Counted from the first letter of the stretch, positions 27,215-36,414 are shown. The stretch is 64,000 nucleotides of DNA from Cohnella mopanensis (GCF_022352055.1 NZ_JAKRWM010000004.1:62001-126000), one strand, 5' to 3'. Notes: generated from the letters alone by a model not told the origin. Numbers and translations: made by a program.

Positions 27215-27328
27215 ACAATAGGAATAGCGGTCTCGGCTTCGGAATAGAAGCTGGAGGCCGTTTTTTTATGAAATTTGAGCTTTTCTTGTAAATAAGAACA
27301 TGACAACGTGTTTAGTTAGGCTTCACCC

Positions 27329-27511
27329 AAACGGACACAGATGACCTTATTTGTGAATTTTGAGGGTCGAATCGCTTTCAAACGGACACAGATGACCTTA
27401 TTTGCTCGTAATGGCTCCAAAACGCATGAATTGGTGTGAAATAAGGTCTGTAGTGTCCGTAAGCAACCAGCAACTGTGGTTTATTCAGCCAATAAGGTCT
27501 CTGGTGTCCGT
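27329..27511 (+). repeat. Four copies of a ~22-bp repeat, two direct then two inverted; gap 27215-27715
   Basis: AACGGACACAGATGACCTTA occurs at 27329 and 27381. Its inverted form, AATAAGGTCTGTAGTGTCCG, occurs at 27440, with a variant at 27491. The arrangement (two forward, two reverse) can fold into nested hairpins. No gene is visible within 27215-27715 apart from these repeats and the surface-protein ribosome site. Confidence 0.8.
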
Positions 27512-27715
27512 TCTTCAAGTACCCGTCTTTATTATGGGTTTCTATAAGACTAGTTAAAGATTATCTAAAAAAACCGATCTCCCAACAATCCCCTGAATTT
27601 ACATGGTATATTTATGAATGTCGAACTTTGTGACTATATGTAGTTCTTTTGACCTGTTTTACGAGGGAGCTAATATAGCACAATGTTACTATTTTTTTAT
27701 CGGAGGGTCCGTACA

Positions 27716-30634
27716 TTGAAGTTCAGTCAAATCTTCAGTCAGAAAGCTTTTGCAGTATTTCTTTCCCTGTGCATCGTGCTGTCCTCATTCGGAACAGCAT
27801 TCGCTGCTGAAACGTCGGAGAAGTCCGTAGGCAACGACATCAAAGGGCATTGGGCCGAGTCGGTCATGAAATCATGGCTCGAAAAAGGATACATTAACGG
27901 TTACAAGGATGGTTCTCTTAAACCGGACAGTCAAATTACCAGAGCGGAATTCGCGAGCTTCGTGAACAGAGCGAACTCATTTACACAACAAGCGGCAATT
28001 AGCTTTAAGGACGTATCCGCGAAGGATTGGTACTACGCGGATGTGGCAAAAGCGAAAGCGGCGGGTTATATAAACGGTTATCCAGACAAAACCTTCAAGC
28101 CTAAGAAGACGATTACGCGTCTAGAGACGGCCATTATCGTGGCCAAGCTCCAGAAGCTAGGCTCATCGAAAAGCGCCGATAAATTGAAGGATACGGCTGG
28201 TCTGTCCGCGCAGAGCAAGTCCGCGATCGGCGCCGTCATCGACGCGGGATACATGAACGCGAGCAATGGGAAATTCCGTCCTCAGGATAGTTTAACGAGA
28301 GCGGAAGCCGTGGCGGTCATCGACCGCGCCGTACCGAAACAAAACTTCGCCAAGATTTATGACAAAGCGGGAGAATACGGCTCTAAAGATGCAACGGAAA
28401 CCATCAAAGGCTCGGCAACCGTTACGGTTTCCGGCGTAACCTTGAACAATATCGTGATTGAAGGCAACCTGGTCTTAGCGGCCGGCATCGGCGAAGGCGA
28501 TGTTTTCCTTAAGAACGTGACCGTCAAGGGCAAGACGATTATTAACGGCGGCGGCAAGAACAGTATTCACATTACGGATTCCGTACTCTTAACGGTAATC
28601 GTCGATAAGAAAGATGGCAGTATCCGCATCGTTGCGGAAGGTTCGACGACAGTTGAACAGATCACGCTTCAATCCGGAGCGCGGTTGGAAGAATCCCAAT
28701 TGACCGGCAGCGGTTTCGGGGATCTTGTGTTGTCTCAAGCGATTCCGGCTAACGCGGAAGTCACTCTATCCGGTAGATTCGAGACGGTTGACGTTATCGC
28801 GACGTCTCTTCAGATCAATCTGGAAGAAGGCTCGATTGCCGAACTATTAGTCGGACAATCCGCTACTAATACGAACCTGAGCGTTGGATCCGGCGCTAAT
28901 ATCGTCTCTTTGATCCTTAATGCTCTTACTAATGTTTCCGGCCAAGGCTCGATTGGGACGGCTACTATTAATGCTGAAGGTTCAACGATTGCCCAGAGGC
29001 CAAATAACGTCATTGTCGGCAACGGAGTCCATGCAACCGTTAACGGCCAGACGACAACTAACACTAGCTCAAACAGCGGGTCCGGCGGCGGTGGATCTAG
29101 CTCTTCCGGCGGGTCTACCCCTAGTACAACCGTATATGGTTTCTCGGGTACGATCATCGATGCGAACCACCAACCGGTAGCGGGCGTAATTATCAAGTTC
29201 CGCAAAGGACTTGGAAATGCAACGGGCGAGGTTGTTGCTACAGCGGAAACGAACGCGACCGGTAAATATTCGGTTACGGTCAGCCCTGGCGTTTATTATG
29301 GCGAAGTCGTAAAAGCCGGATATCTGAAAACTTATGTCGTAGGAGTTTCGTTATCCGCAGGCGGTTACAATCCTGGACAAAATGCCACGATCGTAACGGT
29401 TCCTCAAGAGCAAGAAATTCGTATCGTGTTAAGCTGGGGAGAAAATCCGCGGGATGAAGATTCGCATTTGTTGGGACCAAGCCCGGCGGGTGGCGTTTAC
29501 CACACGTGGTATAATCAAAAAGAACATGTCGTGGACGGCGTGAAGATTGCGGATTTGGATATCGACGATGTAGAAAGCTACGGACCTGAAACGACGACGA
29601 TCCGTCAACGCGTTAACGGGAACTATCAGTTCTACGTTCATCATTATGCAGGTATCAGCACGCTCCGCAAATCCGGGGCCAAAGTAGAAGTATATGTTGG
29701 AGCGGCAACGACGCCAACGAAGACTTACCTTATTCCTACCGGCGATGGGGACGAAAGATACTGGGATGTTTTCCAAATGAATATCGACGGTGCGAACATT
29801 ACGTTCACGGAACGGAACGTGATGACGATTACCGCTCCGGAGATGACGGACTCCGGCATAAGCAGACAGCCATTGGCTAGCGAAGTAACTTACGAGAATA
29901 ACTACGGCGCTAACGATGTACTGACGGTTAACAATCTTTCCGATACGGATGTCGTGTATTATTACAAAGCCGATCAGACCTCGTATAACTCTGTTCCCGT
30001 TGCACCCGGCGATGATAGCATCGTCATCTCCAACGAGGATTTCGGGACCAATGGAAGTACGATTCAGGTTGCGGTCAAAAGTGTTGGTAAAGCGCTGAGC
30101 TCTCAGCTTTCCGTTGCTGTAGCATCCGAAGCAGCATACGCGGCTAGCCAAGCCAATAAATTCATTGATTTTGAGGTGTGGGACGATACTTCGGTGAACG
30201 ATGCTGTTTACTTAAACACAGTTGACGGGATATTGGGCTCCATGACCGACTTCCGTATTACGAACTTGGAATCCGTAACCGTAACAGGTGCCACGTATTT
30301 GCAAATCGCGGGCGATTCATCTTGGATGAAGCTTACCGCGTTTAATACTTCGGATGCGTCTATCGAGTATAAAGCAACGATCGAAGTTTCGGTTGGGGGG
30401 CACAATCCTCAAACGAAAGTCGTATCGATCTGGTTACCGACGGTAGAGGTGGCGCTTCTAAATGCGGTTAATTATGCCGAAGGAATTGCAAATCCGATTC
30501 CTGGGACGTCGTTAGTTACGCGAATTCAGGAAGCGCGAAGCGTTTTAAATAACCCGAATGCATCCAAACAAGATTATATAGATGCCCTCACGGAATTATT
30601 GACTGCGATAAAAGCCGCGACTCCGCACCTATAA
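27716..30634 (+). CDS. SLH-domain surface-layer protein with carboxypeptidase-regulatory-like and YfaP-like domains
   Basis: About 972 residues, exported and wall-associated. The start is TTG 27716 with GGAGGGT 8 bases upstream; an in-frame ATG at 27683 lacks one. A signal peptide ends AFA-A (about residue 31). Three SLH domains (about 38-210; WAESVMKSWLEKGYINGYKD, DVSAKDWYYADVAKAKAAGY, SAIGAVIDAGYMN) bind pyruvylated cell-wall polymer. Then come beta-strand repeats (about 220-460), a Gly/Ser linker, a CarboxypepD_reg-like beta sandwich (YGFSGTIIDANHQPVAGVIIKF) and a domain resembling YfaP/DUF2135 (IRIVLSWGENPRDEDSHL). The C-terminus is helical. It is monocistronic with its own terminator. 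The exact surface role is unknown. Confidence 0.85.
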   Translation: MKFSQIFSQKAFAVFLSLCIVLSSFGTAFAAETSEKSVGNDIKGHWAESVMKSWLEKGYINGYKDGSLKPDSQITRAEFASFVNRANSFTQQAAISFKDVSAKDWYYADVAKAKAAGYINGYPDKTFKPKKTITRLETAIIVAKLQKLGSSKSADKLKDTAGLSAQSKSAIGAVIDAGYMNASNGKFRPQDSLTRAEAVAVIDRAVPKQNFAKIYDKAGEYGSKDATETIKGSATVTVSGVTLNNIVIEGNLVLAAGIGEGDVFLKNVTVKGKTIINGGGKNSIHITDSVLLTVIVDKKDGSIRIVAEGSTTVEQITLQSGARLEESQLTGSGFGDLVLSQAIPANAEVTLSGRFETVDVIATSLQINLEEGSIAELLVGQSATNTNLSVGSGANIVSLILNALTNVSGQGSIGTATINAEGSTIAQRPNNVIVGNGVHATVNGQTTTNTSSNSGSGGGGSSSSGGSTPSTTVYGFSGTIIDANHQPVAGVIIKFRKGLGNATGEVVATAETNATGKYSVTVSPGVYYGEVVKAGYLKTYVVGVSLSAGGYNPGQNATIVTVPQEQEIRIVLSWGENPRDEDSHLLGPSPAGGVYHTWYNQKEHVVDGVKIADLDIDDVESYGPETTTIRQRVNGNYQFYVHHYAGISTLRKSGAKVEVYVGAATTPTKTYLIPTGDGDERYWDVFQMNIDGANITFTERNVMTITAPEMTDSGISRQPLASEVTYENNYGANDVLTVNNLSDTDVVYYYKADQTSYNSVPVAPGDDSIVISNEDFGTNGSTIQVAVKSVGKALSSQLSVAVASEAAYAASQANKFIDFEVWDDTSVNDAVYLNTVDGILGSMTDFRITNLESVTVTGATYLQIAGDSSWMKLTAFNTSDASIEYKATIEVSVGGHNPQTKVVSIWLPTVEVALLNAVNYAEGIANPIPGTSLVTRIQEARSVLNNPNASKQDYIDALTELLTAIKAATPHL

Positions 30635-30648
30635 ACAGATAGACATAG

Positions 30649-30688
30649 AAACGACTCCCGTTAGTTAATAACGGGAGTCGTTTTTTTT
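30649..30688 (+). terminator. Rho-independent terminator
   Basis: AACGACTCCCGTTA / TAACGGGAGTCGTT stem followed by eight T, behind the surface-protein gene and facing the convergent tetR end. Confidence 0.92.
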
Positions 30689-30694
30689 CTCGTT

Positions 30695-31306
30695 TCAAGG
30701 CTCTAGCTTTAACCCCGCGGTCGCGAGAGGTCCGTGATTGAAAATGCGCACTAAGATAAGACTTAACTCTTGCGGGGTTTCATTCATCCCCGTCTGTATC
30801 CAGTGCATGACCAATCCAAGATTAGCGGAAGCGATATAGGAGATTAAATAGTCCATCGGTACGAGGAAACCGTCTCCATTGGGCTTATAGTAATTCATTT
30901 TGCTGAAAATATGGCTAATCATTAAATCCTTATACTGTGTCATGTATGCAGGATCGCCTTTAGGGCCGAACATGAGCTTGAAAAAAGGAGCGTTACGGGC
31001 GATTTCTTCGAAAAGCTCAACCATTCTTGGATAGGGTTCATCCTTGCGGGCATATTCGGATAATTCCATGACGTCTAATTGGCGTACTCTGCTTCGGATG
31101 AGATCGAATGTTTCTTCTTTCCATTGCTCAAGCATGTCGGCGACATCCCGGTAGTGCAGGTAGAAAGTTCCTCGGTTAATGCCGGCCCGGTTTGAAATAT
31201 CGGTGACCGTAACCGCTTCTGCACCCTTTTCCTGAAGAAGTTCAATAAGCGCGCCATGTAGCAGCTGCTGCGTACGGACCTTTCGACGATCTATTTTATC
31301 TGACAT
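30695..31306 (-). CDS. TetR/AcrR-family transcriptional regulator
   Basis: A 203-residue repressor-type protein on the minus strand, with AAGGAGATG 8 bases before its ATG at 31306. The N-terminal helix-turn-helix (ISNRAGINRGTFYLHYRDVADM, about residues 34-55) is typical of the family. The C-terminal ligand domain belongs to the group that also includes DhaS-like regulators. It is divergent from the membrane transporter gene at 31491, and the shared intergenic region holds repeated AATGAAC half-sites. It most likely represses that transporter and itself. Confidence 0.87.
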   Translation of the reverse strand: MSDKIDRRKVRTQQLLHGALIELLQEKGAEAVTVTDISNRAGINRGTFYLHYRDVADMLEQWKEETFDLIRSRVRQLDVMELSEYARKDEPYPRMVELFEEIARNAPFFKLMFGPKGDPAYMTQYKDLMISHIFSKMNYYKPNGDGFLVPMDYLISYIASANLGLVMHWIQTGMNETPQELSLILVRIFNHGPLATAGLKLEP

Positions 31307-31368
31307 CGGGGCATCTCCTTCGATTCCATGGAGTAGATAATAAACAGAAGCTTGTTCGGGTGATGGTT

Positions 31369-31461
31369 AATGAACAAATGAGCCTTAATATGATTATTGA
31401 ATTGTCGCTTGTACTCTTATTATAATGAACACAATGATCATTAATCAACATCACGTTCATT
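31369..31461 (+). promoter_or_regulatory. Promoter with candidate TetR operator half-sites
   Basis: TTGAAT (31397-31402), 18 bases, TATAAT (31421-31426) drive the plus-strand gene. AATGAAC occurs at 31369-31375 and 31424-31430, and its complement GTTCATT at 31455-31461. A perfect palindrome AATGATCATT lies at 31433-31442. The half-sites overlap and follow the -10 box, as expected for repression. Confidence 0.5.
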
Positions 31462-31490
31462 AAAATAGACAAAGAGAAGGTGGAGAGAGA

Positions 31491-32669
31491 GTGGCTATTT
31501 TTAAGCAAAAACTGTTGTGGATCGGGATTATTATCGTCATGGTCGTATTAATCGTGTTCGGTGCCGCGATGATGGGATCGGTGCTGGGTACAAAGCCTAA
31601 AGAGCTTCCCGTGGCACTTGTTGTACTCGATCAGCCGGCGGATCTTCCGACTGGCGGCGCTCTTGCGGTAGGAGAAATGATTAAGGATAAGCTGACGGCG
31701 AATACGCAGCTTCCGGTGAACTGGGAAATCGTCGGTTCGGAAGAAGAAGCACGGGTGGGACTTGATGAACATGAATACTACGGCGCGTTAGTGATTCCTG
31801 CCGATTTAAGCAGCGGGCTGCTGTCGCTTGCGACCCCGACCCCTAAGCCGGCTACCGTTAGGATCATCGCGAACGATGGGATGAATACGCAAGCCGCGAC
31901 GGTCGTGAAGCAAGTTCTAGGGCAGGCGATGAAAGCAGTTAGCTTAGAGCTATCGAATCAATTGCTCGGGCAGATCGGACAGCAGACCGGCGGGCAAGTT
32001 CCGGTAGCTACGGCACAAGCGTTGCTTGCGCCTATCGTAGTGCAGGAAGAAAGCGTTCATGCAGTCGGCGTGAATAACGCGAGCGGTAATGCGCCGGGAT
32101 TGCTCACACAGATTATGTGGATGGGTAGCTTGGTTACAGCGATGATCTTATTCTTATCGATCCAGAAGACGTTAGCGGGCGGTGCGCGTAGATGGACGGT
32201 AATCTTGTCGCAGACACCAGCTGGACTAGCAATCGTAGGCGCGGCATCCGGTTTCCTCGTATGGATGGCTTCCTCTTGGTACGGCATGGAGCTGGCGCAA
32301 GCGGTCGATACTTGGCTGTTCTTATGGCTGGGAGGCGCGGTATTCTTCCTTATTCAGTCCACATTGCTGAACTGGATCGGGATGCCGGCGATGGCGATCT
32401 TGGTGCTGTTAATGTTCTTCTCGATGCCTGTCCTGAACATGGCTCCGGAGTTTTTGTCGCAGACGACGCAGAATTGGATCTATTCGTGGACTCCTCTCCG
32501 GTTTGTCTCCGGGGGATTGCGCGAGGTCATGTACTTCGGCGGCTTAGATTCGGTGAGCTCCAATGCTACCGTGTTATGGTTAATCGGCGGTGCATTCCTA
32601 GTCGTTCTGCTCGCTTCAAGCGTGAAGAAGGCCAAAGCGAAACCGAATCCGGTTGCACAAACGGCATAA
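31491..32669 (+). CDS. ABC-2/YhgE-Pip-like membrane transport protein
   Basis: About 392 residues. It has one N-terminal transmembrane helix (about 9-29), a large extracytoplasmic domain (about 30-200), then five helices (about 205-380). This is the topology of ABC-2 type permeases and YhgE/Pip proteins. Members of these groups export drugs, lipids or peptides. No ATPase gene is adjacent, so it either uses one elsewhere or acts on its own. The GTG start at 31491 has AAGGTGGAG upstream. The divergent TetR gene and operators argue for induction by a toxic compound. Confidence 0.7.
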   Translation: MAIFKQKLLWIGIIIVMVVLIVFGAAMMGSVLGTKPKELPVALVVLDQPADLPTGGALAVGEMIKDKLTANTQLPVNWEIVGSEEEARVGLDEHEYYGALVIPADLSSGLLSLATPTPKPATVRIIANDGMNTQAATVVKQVLGQAMKAVSLELSNQLLGQIGQQTGGQVPVATAQALLAPIVVQEESVHAVGVNNASGNAPGLLTQIMWMGSLVTAMILFLSIQKTLAGGARRWTVILSQTPAGLAIVGAASGFLVWMASSWYGMELAQAVDTWLFLWLGGAVFFLIQSTLLNWIGMPAMAILVLLMFFSMPVLNMAPEFLSQTTQNWIYSWTPLRFVSGGLREVMYFGGLDSVSSNATVLWLIGGAFLVVLLASSVKKAKAKPNPVAQTA

Positions 32670-32687
32670 ATGAAGGTTATAACTCGG

Positions 32688-32722
32688 CGGCCTGCTCTCC
32701 TTGGAGAGAGGGCCGGCTTTTT
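32688..32722 (+). terminator. Rho-independent terminator
   Basis: A hairpin built from GGCC and CTCTCC on the left (32689-32700) and GGAGAG and GGCC on the right (32703-32714), followed by CTTTTT. Confidence 0.7.
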
Positions 32723-32789
32723 CATTACGGGGCCGCATATGGTACGATAGGACTTACTAGATGCAGAGACTCAGGAGATGAACGAGAGT

Positions 32790-33002
32790 ATGGCAGGGAA
32801 CGGTAAGATCCGCAGCGACGTCAAGCCAGGGCTTGAGGTCGATATCGTATTGAAGCAAGATCAGAGAACGGGCAAATTGACTCGCGGAATCGTAAAAGAT
32901 TTGCTGACGAACTCGCCTCAGCATCCGCATGGAATCAAGGTTCGATTGCAGGATGGCCAAGTCGGACGGGTTCAGAATATTATTACCAACGGAACTATGT
33001 AG
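32790..33002 (+). CDS. ywbE: YwbE family protein
   Basis: A 70-residue basic protein of the YwbE family. The stretches VKPGLEVDIVLKQDQRTGKL and LLTNSPQHPHGIKVRLQDG are nearly invariant in it. The fold is a small KOW-like beta barrel, so nucleic-acid binding is possible, but no function is established. ATG 32790 gives the family's usual length. ATG 32778 in frame is only one base from AGGAG and is unlikely. It is a single-gene unit with its own terminator. Confidence 0.85.
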   Translation: MAGNGKIRSDVKPGLEVDIVLKQDQRTGKLTRGIVKDLLTNSPQHPHGIKVRLQDGQVGRVQNIITNGTM

Positions 33003-33045
33003 AGGGCACAATAAGAAGAAGCCTATTGTAACAGAAGAGAATTTT

Positions 33046-33077
33046 ATCCTTATTCCATTGAGAATAGGGATTTTTTT
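33046..33077 (+). terminator. Rho-independent terminator
   Basis: ATCCTTATTC (33046-33055) pairs with GAATAGGGAT (33062-33071), one G-U pair, followed by a T run; behind ywbE. Confidence 0.75.
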
Positions 33078-33166
33078 GTTCGGAATGGTTTCCGATCCGG
33101 CTTGGGAGAGTCGGGTGCTTATGATACGATGAAAGTACAGATGACGAGAGCGGGGCTGAAGAAGAT

Positions 33167-33646
33167 ATGCAGATTCAAGTGGTGTGCGTAGGAAAGTTAA
33201 AGGAGAAATATTGGACGGGAGCGATAGAGGAATACGCTAAGCGATTGGGGGCGTACGCGCGTCTAGATATCCGGGAGCTGCCGGACGAGAAGACGCCGGA
33301 TTCGATGAGCCCGGCAGAGGAGGAGCAAGTACGCATTCGCGAAGGGGAGCGTATCCTCGCGGCGTTAAAGCCCGACGCGCACGTCGTTGCCCTCGCCATT
33401 GACGGAGAGACATGGACGAGCGAGCAGCTAGCCGCGCACCTGGACAAGCAAGCCGTCTACGGCGGAGGGGCTGTGTCTTTCGTCATCGGCGGCTCGCTGG
33501 GGTTGTCGGCGGCGGTGTTGTCGCGCGCCGACAAGAAGCTCAGCTTCGGCCGCATGACTTACCCTCACCAGTTGATGCGGGTGTTGTTGCTGGAGCAGGT
33601 TTATCGGGCTTTTAAGATTAATCGGGGGGAACCGTACCATAAATAA
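33167..33646 (+). CDS. rlmH: 23S rRNA (pseudouridine-1915-N3)-methyltransferase RlmH
   Basis: 159 residues, the standard RlmH (OrfX/YbeA) length. This SPOUT-class enzyme methylates pseudouridine 1915 of 23S rRNA using S-adenosylmethionine. The knotted cofactor site is visible in [10 protein letters not shown] (about 108-117) and [20 protein letters not shown]. The protein ends GEPYHK, the conserved C-terminus. In Staphylococcus the matching codons are the SCCmec attachment site. The same codons here (GAACCGTACCATAAATAA) recur six times downstream. The gene is intact, so insertion next to it has restored its end, as SCC elements do. Confidence 0.95.
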   Translation: MQIQVVCVGKLKEKYWTGAIEEYAKRLGAYARLDIRELPDEKTPDSMSPAEEEQVRIREGERILAALKPDAHVVALAIDGETWTSEQLAAHLDKQAVYGGGAVSFVIGGSLGLSAAVLSRADKKLSFGRMTYPHQLMRVLLLEQVYRAFKINRGEPYHK

Positions 33647-33650
33647 GGCG
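33629..33650 (+). repeat. att-like site 0, within the end of rlmH
   Basis: GAACCGTACCATAAATAA plus GGCG, the last five codons and stop of rlmH. It is the reference copy of the repeat seen at 36464, 40800, 53697, 57119, 60078 and 61355. From here to 33928 the DNA turns AT-rich; I see only a hairpin ACATTCC/GGAATGT near 33703-33723 and a -10-like TATACT near 33883 before the next gene. Confidence 0.75.
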
Positions 33651-33928
33651 TAATTTGATACTAAAATTAAATACCAGCATTTAAACGAGCTTGGTTGATT
33701 AAAACATTCCACTTTAAGGAATGTGACTTGAAATGAGAAGAAATATGTTTGATGAATGACGTCAGGTGGATACTTATAGAATGTCCACCATGAAAGATTT
33801 TGAATAGTTTATGAACGTCTAAATATGAGAACAATTGTAAGGTGAAATGTTGATTCTTATCGAACTGAACTAGTATTTCGATTATACTATATGTAAAATT
33901 TAACCGTCTTAATGAAAGGGTGATTAGT

Positions 33929-35107
33929 TTGGAATCAGTGAAATTAATTCATAAAGCATTTGATAAAAAGTTAAATGCACTTTCTGTACTAGTAACAGTT
34001 TCTATGGAAGAATACATAGGCTTGACCCAAAATAAAATGAGAAGTAGTTATTATCAAAGAAAAGTTCTACCTCCTTCCAGAAATAAAGTTTTTAAGAGAT
34101 TAATAGAGGATCTTAAAGTTGGAACTACAGTTCCAGCGTTATCTATTGCTGTTATTAATCCGGTTGAGATAAATGAAGGAGCCCAAGACGCTGAAATAGA
34201 GCAGGCTATAAAAGGTATTGGAGAAAATAATATTTCAATACTTGATGGAATTCAAAGAACAAACTGTTTTATTCAAGTTAAGGAGAGTTTAAACGGAGAA
34301 GAATTAGATCGATTTCTGAAATCAGAGATACGAATTGAGATGTGGGTGAACATCCCAATATTAGCGCTACTATATAGGATGGTTGTCTTGAATGCGGGGC
34401 AAACAACTATGTCACTTCGTCATCAATTAGAAATATTGAATTTTCCACTGAAGACAAAGCTAAAGGAATTAATAGTGGAGCTTGAATTGTTTGAAGAGGG
34501 AAAGGAAACAAGAAATAGAAACGGAATGTGTCAATATAAATTTAGTGATGTAATAGAAGCGTTTTTAGCATTTATTGGTGGAGATCCCGAAGTGGATAAG
34601 AACAACGAAGTGGCCCAACGATTAGAGAAATTAGATTTTTTATCAAGTCATTCAGACAAATTAGAAAACACTGATGAAGAGATAAAACATTTTGCATTTA
34701 TTATCGGTTCGTTGGATAAAAGCATTCATGAAAATTACACTAATTTAAAGGAATTTGGATTCGAAAATAATAATGCTTATTCAGTATTAGGATCACAACC
34801 AACTCTTGTAGGGATATCTGCTGCATGGGGCGAGGGTTATTTGAAATTTGGGCATGAACACATGAAAAAAGCTGAAGAAGTGTTGCTTTCGATATTTCAA
34901 GAAGAAACCGAAGACCCGTTGGGGTTAAGTTGGTTTGCAGAAACTAAACAGATACAATCAAAGCGAGTAGGGGATTTCGAAAGAAGACTTTTCTATAGGG
35001 CATTTCTTGAATTCATTGAGGGGCTAGATTTATCCAACCCTGTGGCTGAAGATTTTGAAGTTTATTGGAATAAAGCGATCAAAAGGGAATCAAAATCCAA
35101 TGCTTAA
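33929..35107 (+). CDS. DGQHR-like (DndB-type) protein, cassette 1
   Basis: About 392 residues, strongly AT-rich compared with rlmH. The segment ISILDGIQRT (D106-G-I-Q-R110) resembles the DGQHR motif. It is followed by MVVLNAGQTTMSLRHQLEIL, similar to the second conserved block of DGQHR/DndB-like proteins. DndB regulates DNA phosphorothioation, and other members of the fold occur in defence islands. The motif here is altered (IQ in place of QH). TTG 33929 with GAAAGGGTG 6 bases upstream is preferred; GTG 33920 lies inside that site. It overlaps the HEPN gene by 8 bases, so the two are a unit. No dnd genes are nearby. A defence or toxin-regulator role is inferred. Confidence 0.6.
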   Translation: MESVKLIHKAFDKKLNALSVLVTVSMEEYIGLTQNKMRSSYYQRKVLPPSRNKVFKRLIEDLKVGTTVPALSIAVINPVEINEGAQDAEIEQAIKGIGENNISILDGIQRTNCFIQVKESLNGEELDRFLKSEIRIEMWVNIPILALLYRMVVLNAGQTTMSLRHQLEILNFPLKTKLKELIVELELFEEGKETRNRNGMCQYKFSDVIEAFLAFIGGDPEVDKNNEVAQRLEKLDFLSSHSDKLENTDEEIKHFAFIIGSLDKSIHENYTNLKEFGFENNNAYSVLGSQPTLVGISAAWGEGYLKFGHEHMKKAEEVLLSIFQEETEDPLGLSWFAETKQIQSKRVGDFERRLFYRAFLEFIEGLDLSNPVAEDFEVYWNKAIKRESKSNA

Positions 35108-36281
35108 AGACGTGATATCTAGACTTGTTGAAACTCCTGAATTGTCGACATATAACTTAATAAGTGAAGTAGATGAATATTATACTAATTTAGTAAGCGA
35201 TTTTCAAAATGAAGTCGCATCAGGTTCAAATGGACCTGTTTCGCTTCAGTTCGGCGAAACTGGAATTCGGACGCTGATACCCTTTGAAATGCTTAATATC
35301 TTTATTAGCACCCATCAAATCGTTTCAGCAAATTATTGGAGTCATGAAGGGGTGGAGCATAATAATCATATAGTGTTAATATTATGGTCGTCAGACCCTC
35401 TAGTAATAACAGATGCGGGAAAATGGGAATTTTTCAATGGAACGAGTAAAGTAGCCGAAGTTATCCAAAACCCATTATGTAGTGATGAAGTAGTTTGTAA
35501 GTTTATCTTGAAAAATCCCTCGGAATGGATAGTTAGATTTAATTCAAGCGGAAATCTTATCGACTCCATTTCCTCATTTGCTGGATATGTAAGATTATTT
35601 ACACAATCAGAAATAGAAATAGAAGCAGTATTACTGGAGCTGTCCGCTATTGGTCTCCATGCATTTAAACCACGATCAAAATGGAATCATTCGATTAATA
35701 ATGGTTGTGCCCAAATAGAAGATGATATTATCCCTGGTTTGGTAAGTCTCAGTATTCCTACAGATTTCTCTATTGAAAGATCAAGGATGTTTAGATTTGC
35801 TTCCATAGCAGAAGATCCATTTGATGCAATTCTCCGCTACTGGCATATAGTAGAACATATGTTTGATAATTTGGTGGAGTATTTAATTACTGATTTTGTT
35901 ACGACTACACCTAGAGCAGATAAATTTAGTAGAAAAGTTTCTCAAGCAATAACCGAAGCATCTTGCGCTAAGGAGATACTTGTTCATAGAATTACTTCTA
36001 GTTCGTATAACGAAATTATTAGCTTTGTGGACCCGAGTTTTAAATTAAAAATAGAGAATACCGCTAGCATAGCAGGAACATCAGACTTTAAATTTTGGAA
36101 TAGCAATGAAGTAAATGGAAAACGAGTTTTGGGTGGACTATTATATTCTTTTAGAAATGCTGTTGCTCACCGAAGAGAAACAGAAAATTGGTTTAATAGA
36201 ATGTTGCCAGATCATGAAAACTCGGTGAAGGGTATTATGCCACTAATTCAAAAGGTAGTATACTATGCAATTGTAACCTAG
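35100..36281 (+). CDS. HEPN-domain protein with RNase motif, cassette 1
   Basis: 393 residues. The C-terminal third (about 235-390) is helical and contains R352-N-A-V-A-H357. This is an exact R-(polar)-x3-H HEPN ribonuclease motif, inside LYSFRNAVAHRRETENW. The region before it (FDAILRYWHIVEHMFDNLVEY) looks like the paired helix of ApeA-like/HEPN proteins. The N-terminal part is beta-rich and unrecognised. HEPN RNases commonly cut tRNA or mRNA in abortive-infection and toxin systems. ATG 35100 overlaps the upstream stop by 8 bases, with AAGGGA in place. Coupling to a DGQHR-like partner suggests that partner controls it (inference). Confidence 0.65.
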   Translation: MLKDVISRLVETPELSTYNLISEVDEYYTNLVSDFQNEVASGSNGPVSLQFGETGIRTLIPFEMLNIFISTHQIVSANYWSHEGVEHNNHIVLILWSSDPLVITDAGKWEFFNGTSKVAEVIQNPLCSDEVVCKFILKNPSEWIVRFNSSGNLIDSISSFAGYVRLFTQSEIEIEAVLLELSAIGLHAFKPRSKWNHSINNGCAQIEDDIIPGLVSLSIPTDFSIERSRMFRFASIAEDPFDAILRYWHIVEHMFDNLVEYLITDFVTTTPRADKFSRKVSQAITEASCAKEILVHRITSSSYNEIISFVDPSFKLKIENTASIAGTSDFKFWNSNEVNGKRVLGGLLYSFRNAVAHRRETENWFNRMLPDHENSVKGIMPLIQKVVYYAIVT

Positions 36282-36331
36282 AATTTATCCTCTGCAGTTC
36301 TTGATCTACAAAGTAGTATTCAATCGCAGAA

Positions 36332-36355
36332 AAGATAGTAAGATAGTAAGATAGA
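36332..36355 (+). repeat. Short tandem repeat (8-bp unit, three copies)
   Basis: AAGATAGT repeated at 36332, 36340 and 36348 (last copy with one change), in the AT-rich tail behind the HEPN gene. Confidence 0.7.
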
Positions 36356-36414
36356 TTAAATAAACCGGTTGAATGGCGATTTATTAAGTTTGGTTTACTA
36401 AAGAACAATAAATG

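Noticed and set aside
26344..27306. 320-codon minus-strand Pro/Arg-rich ORF, plus further open frames here
   Set aside because: Complement and shifted frames of the GC-rich Gly/Arg tail of the helicase; no start signals.
27329..27511. CRISPR array
   Set aside because: Only four units, in mixed orientation, with unequal spacers and no cas genes.
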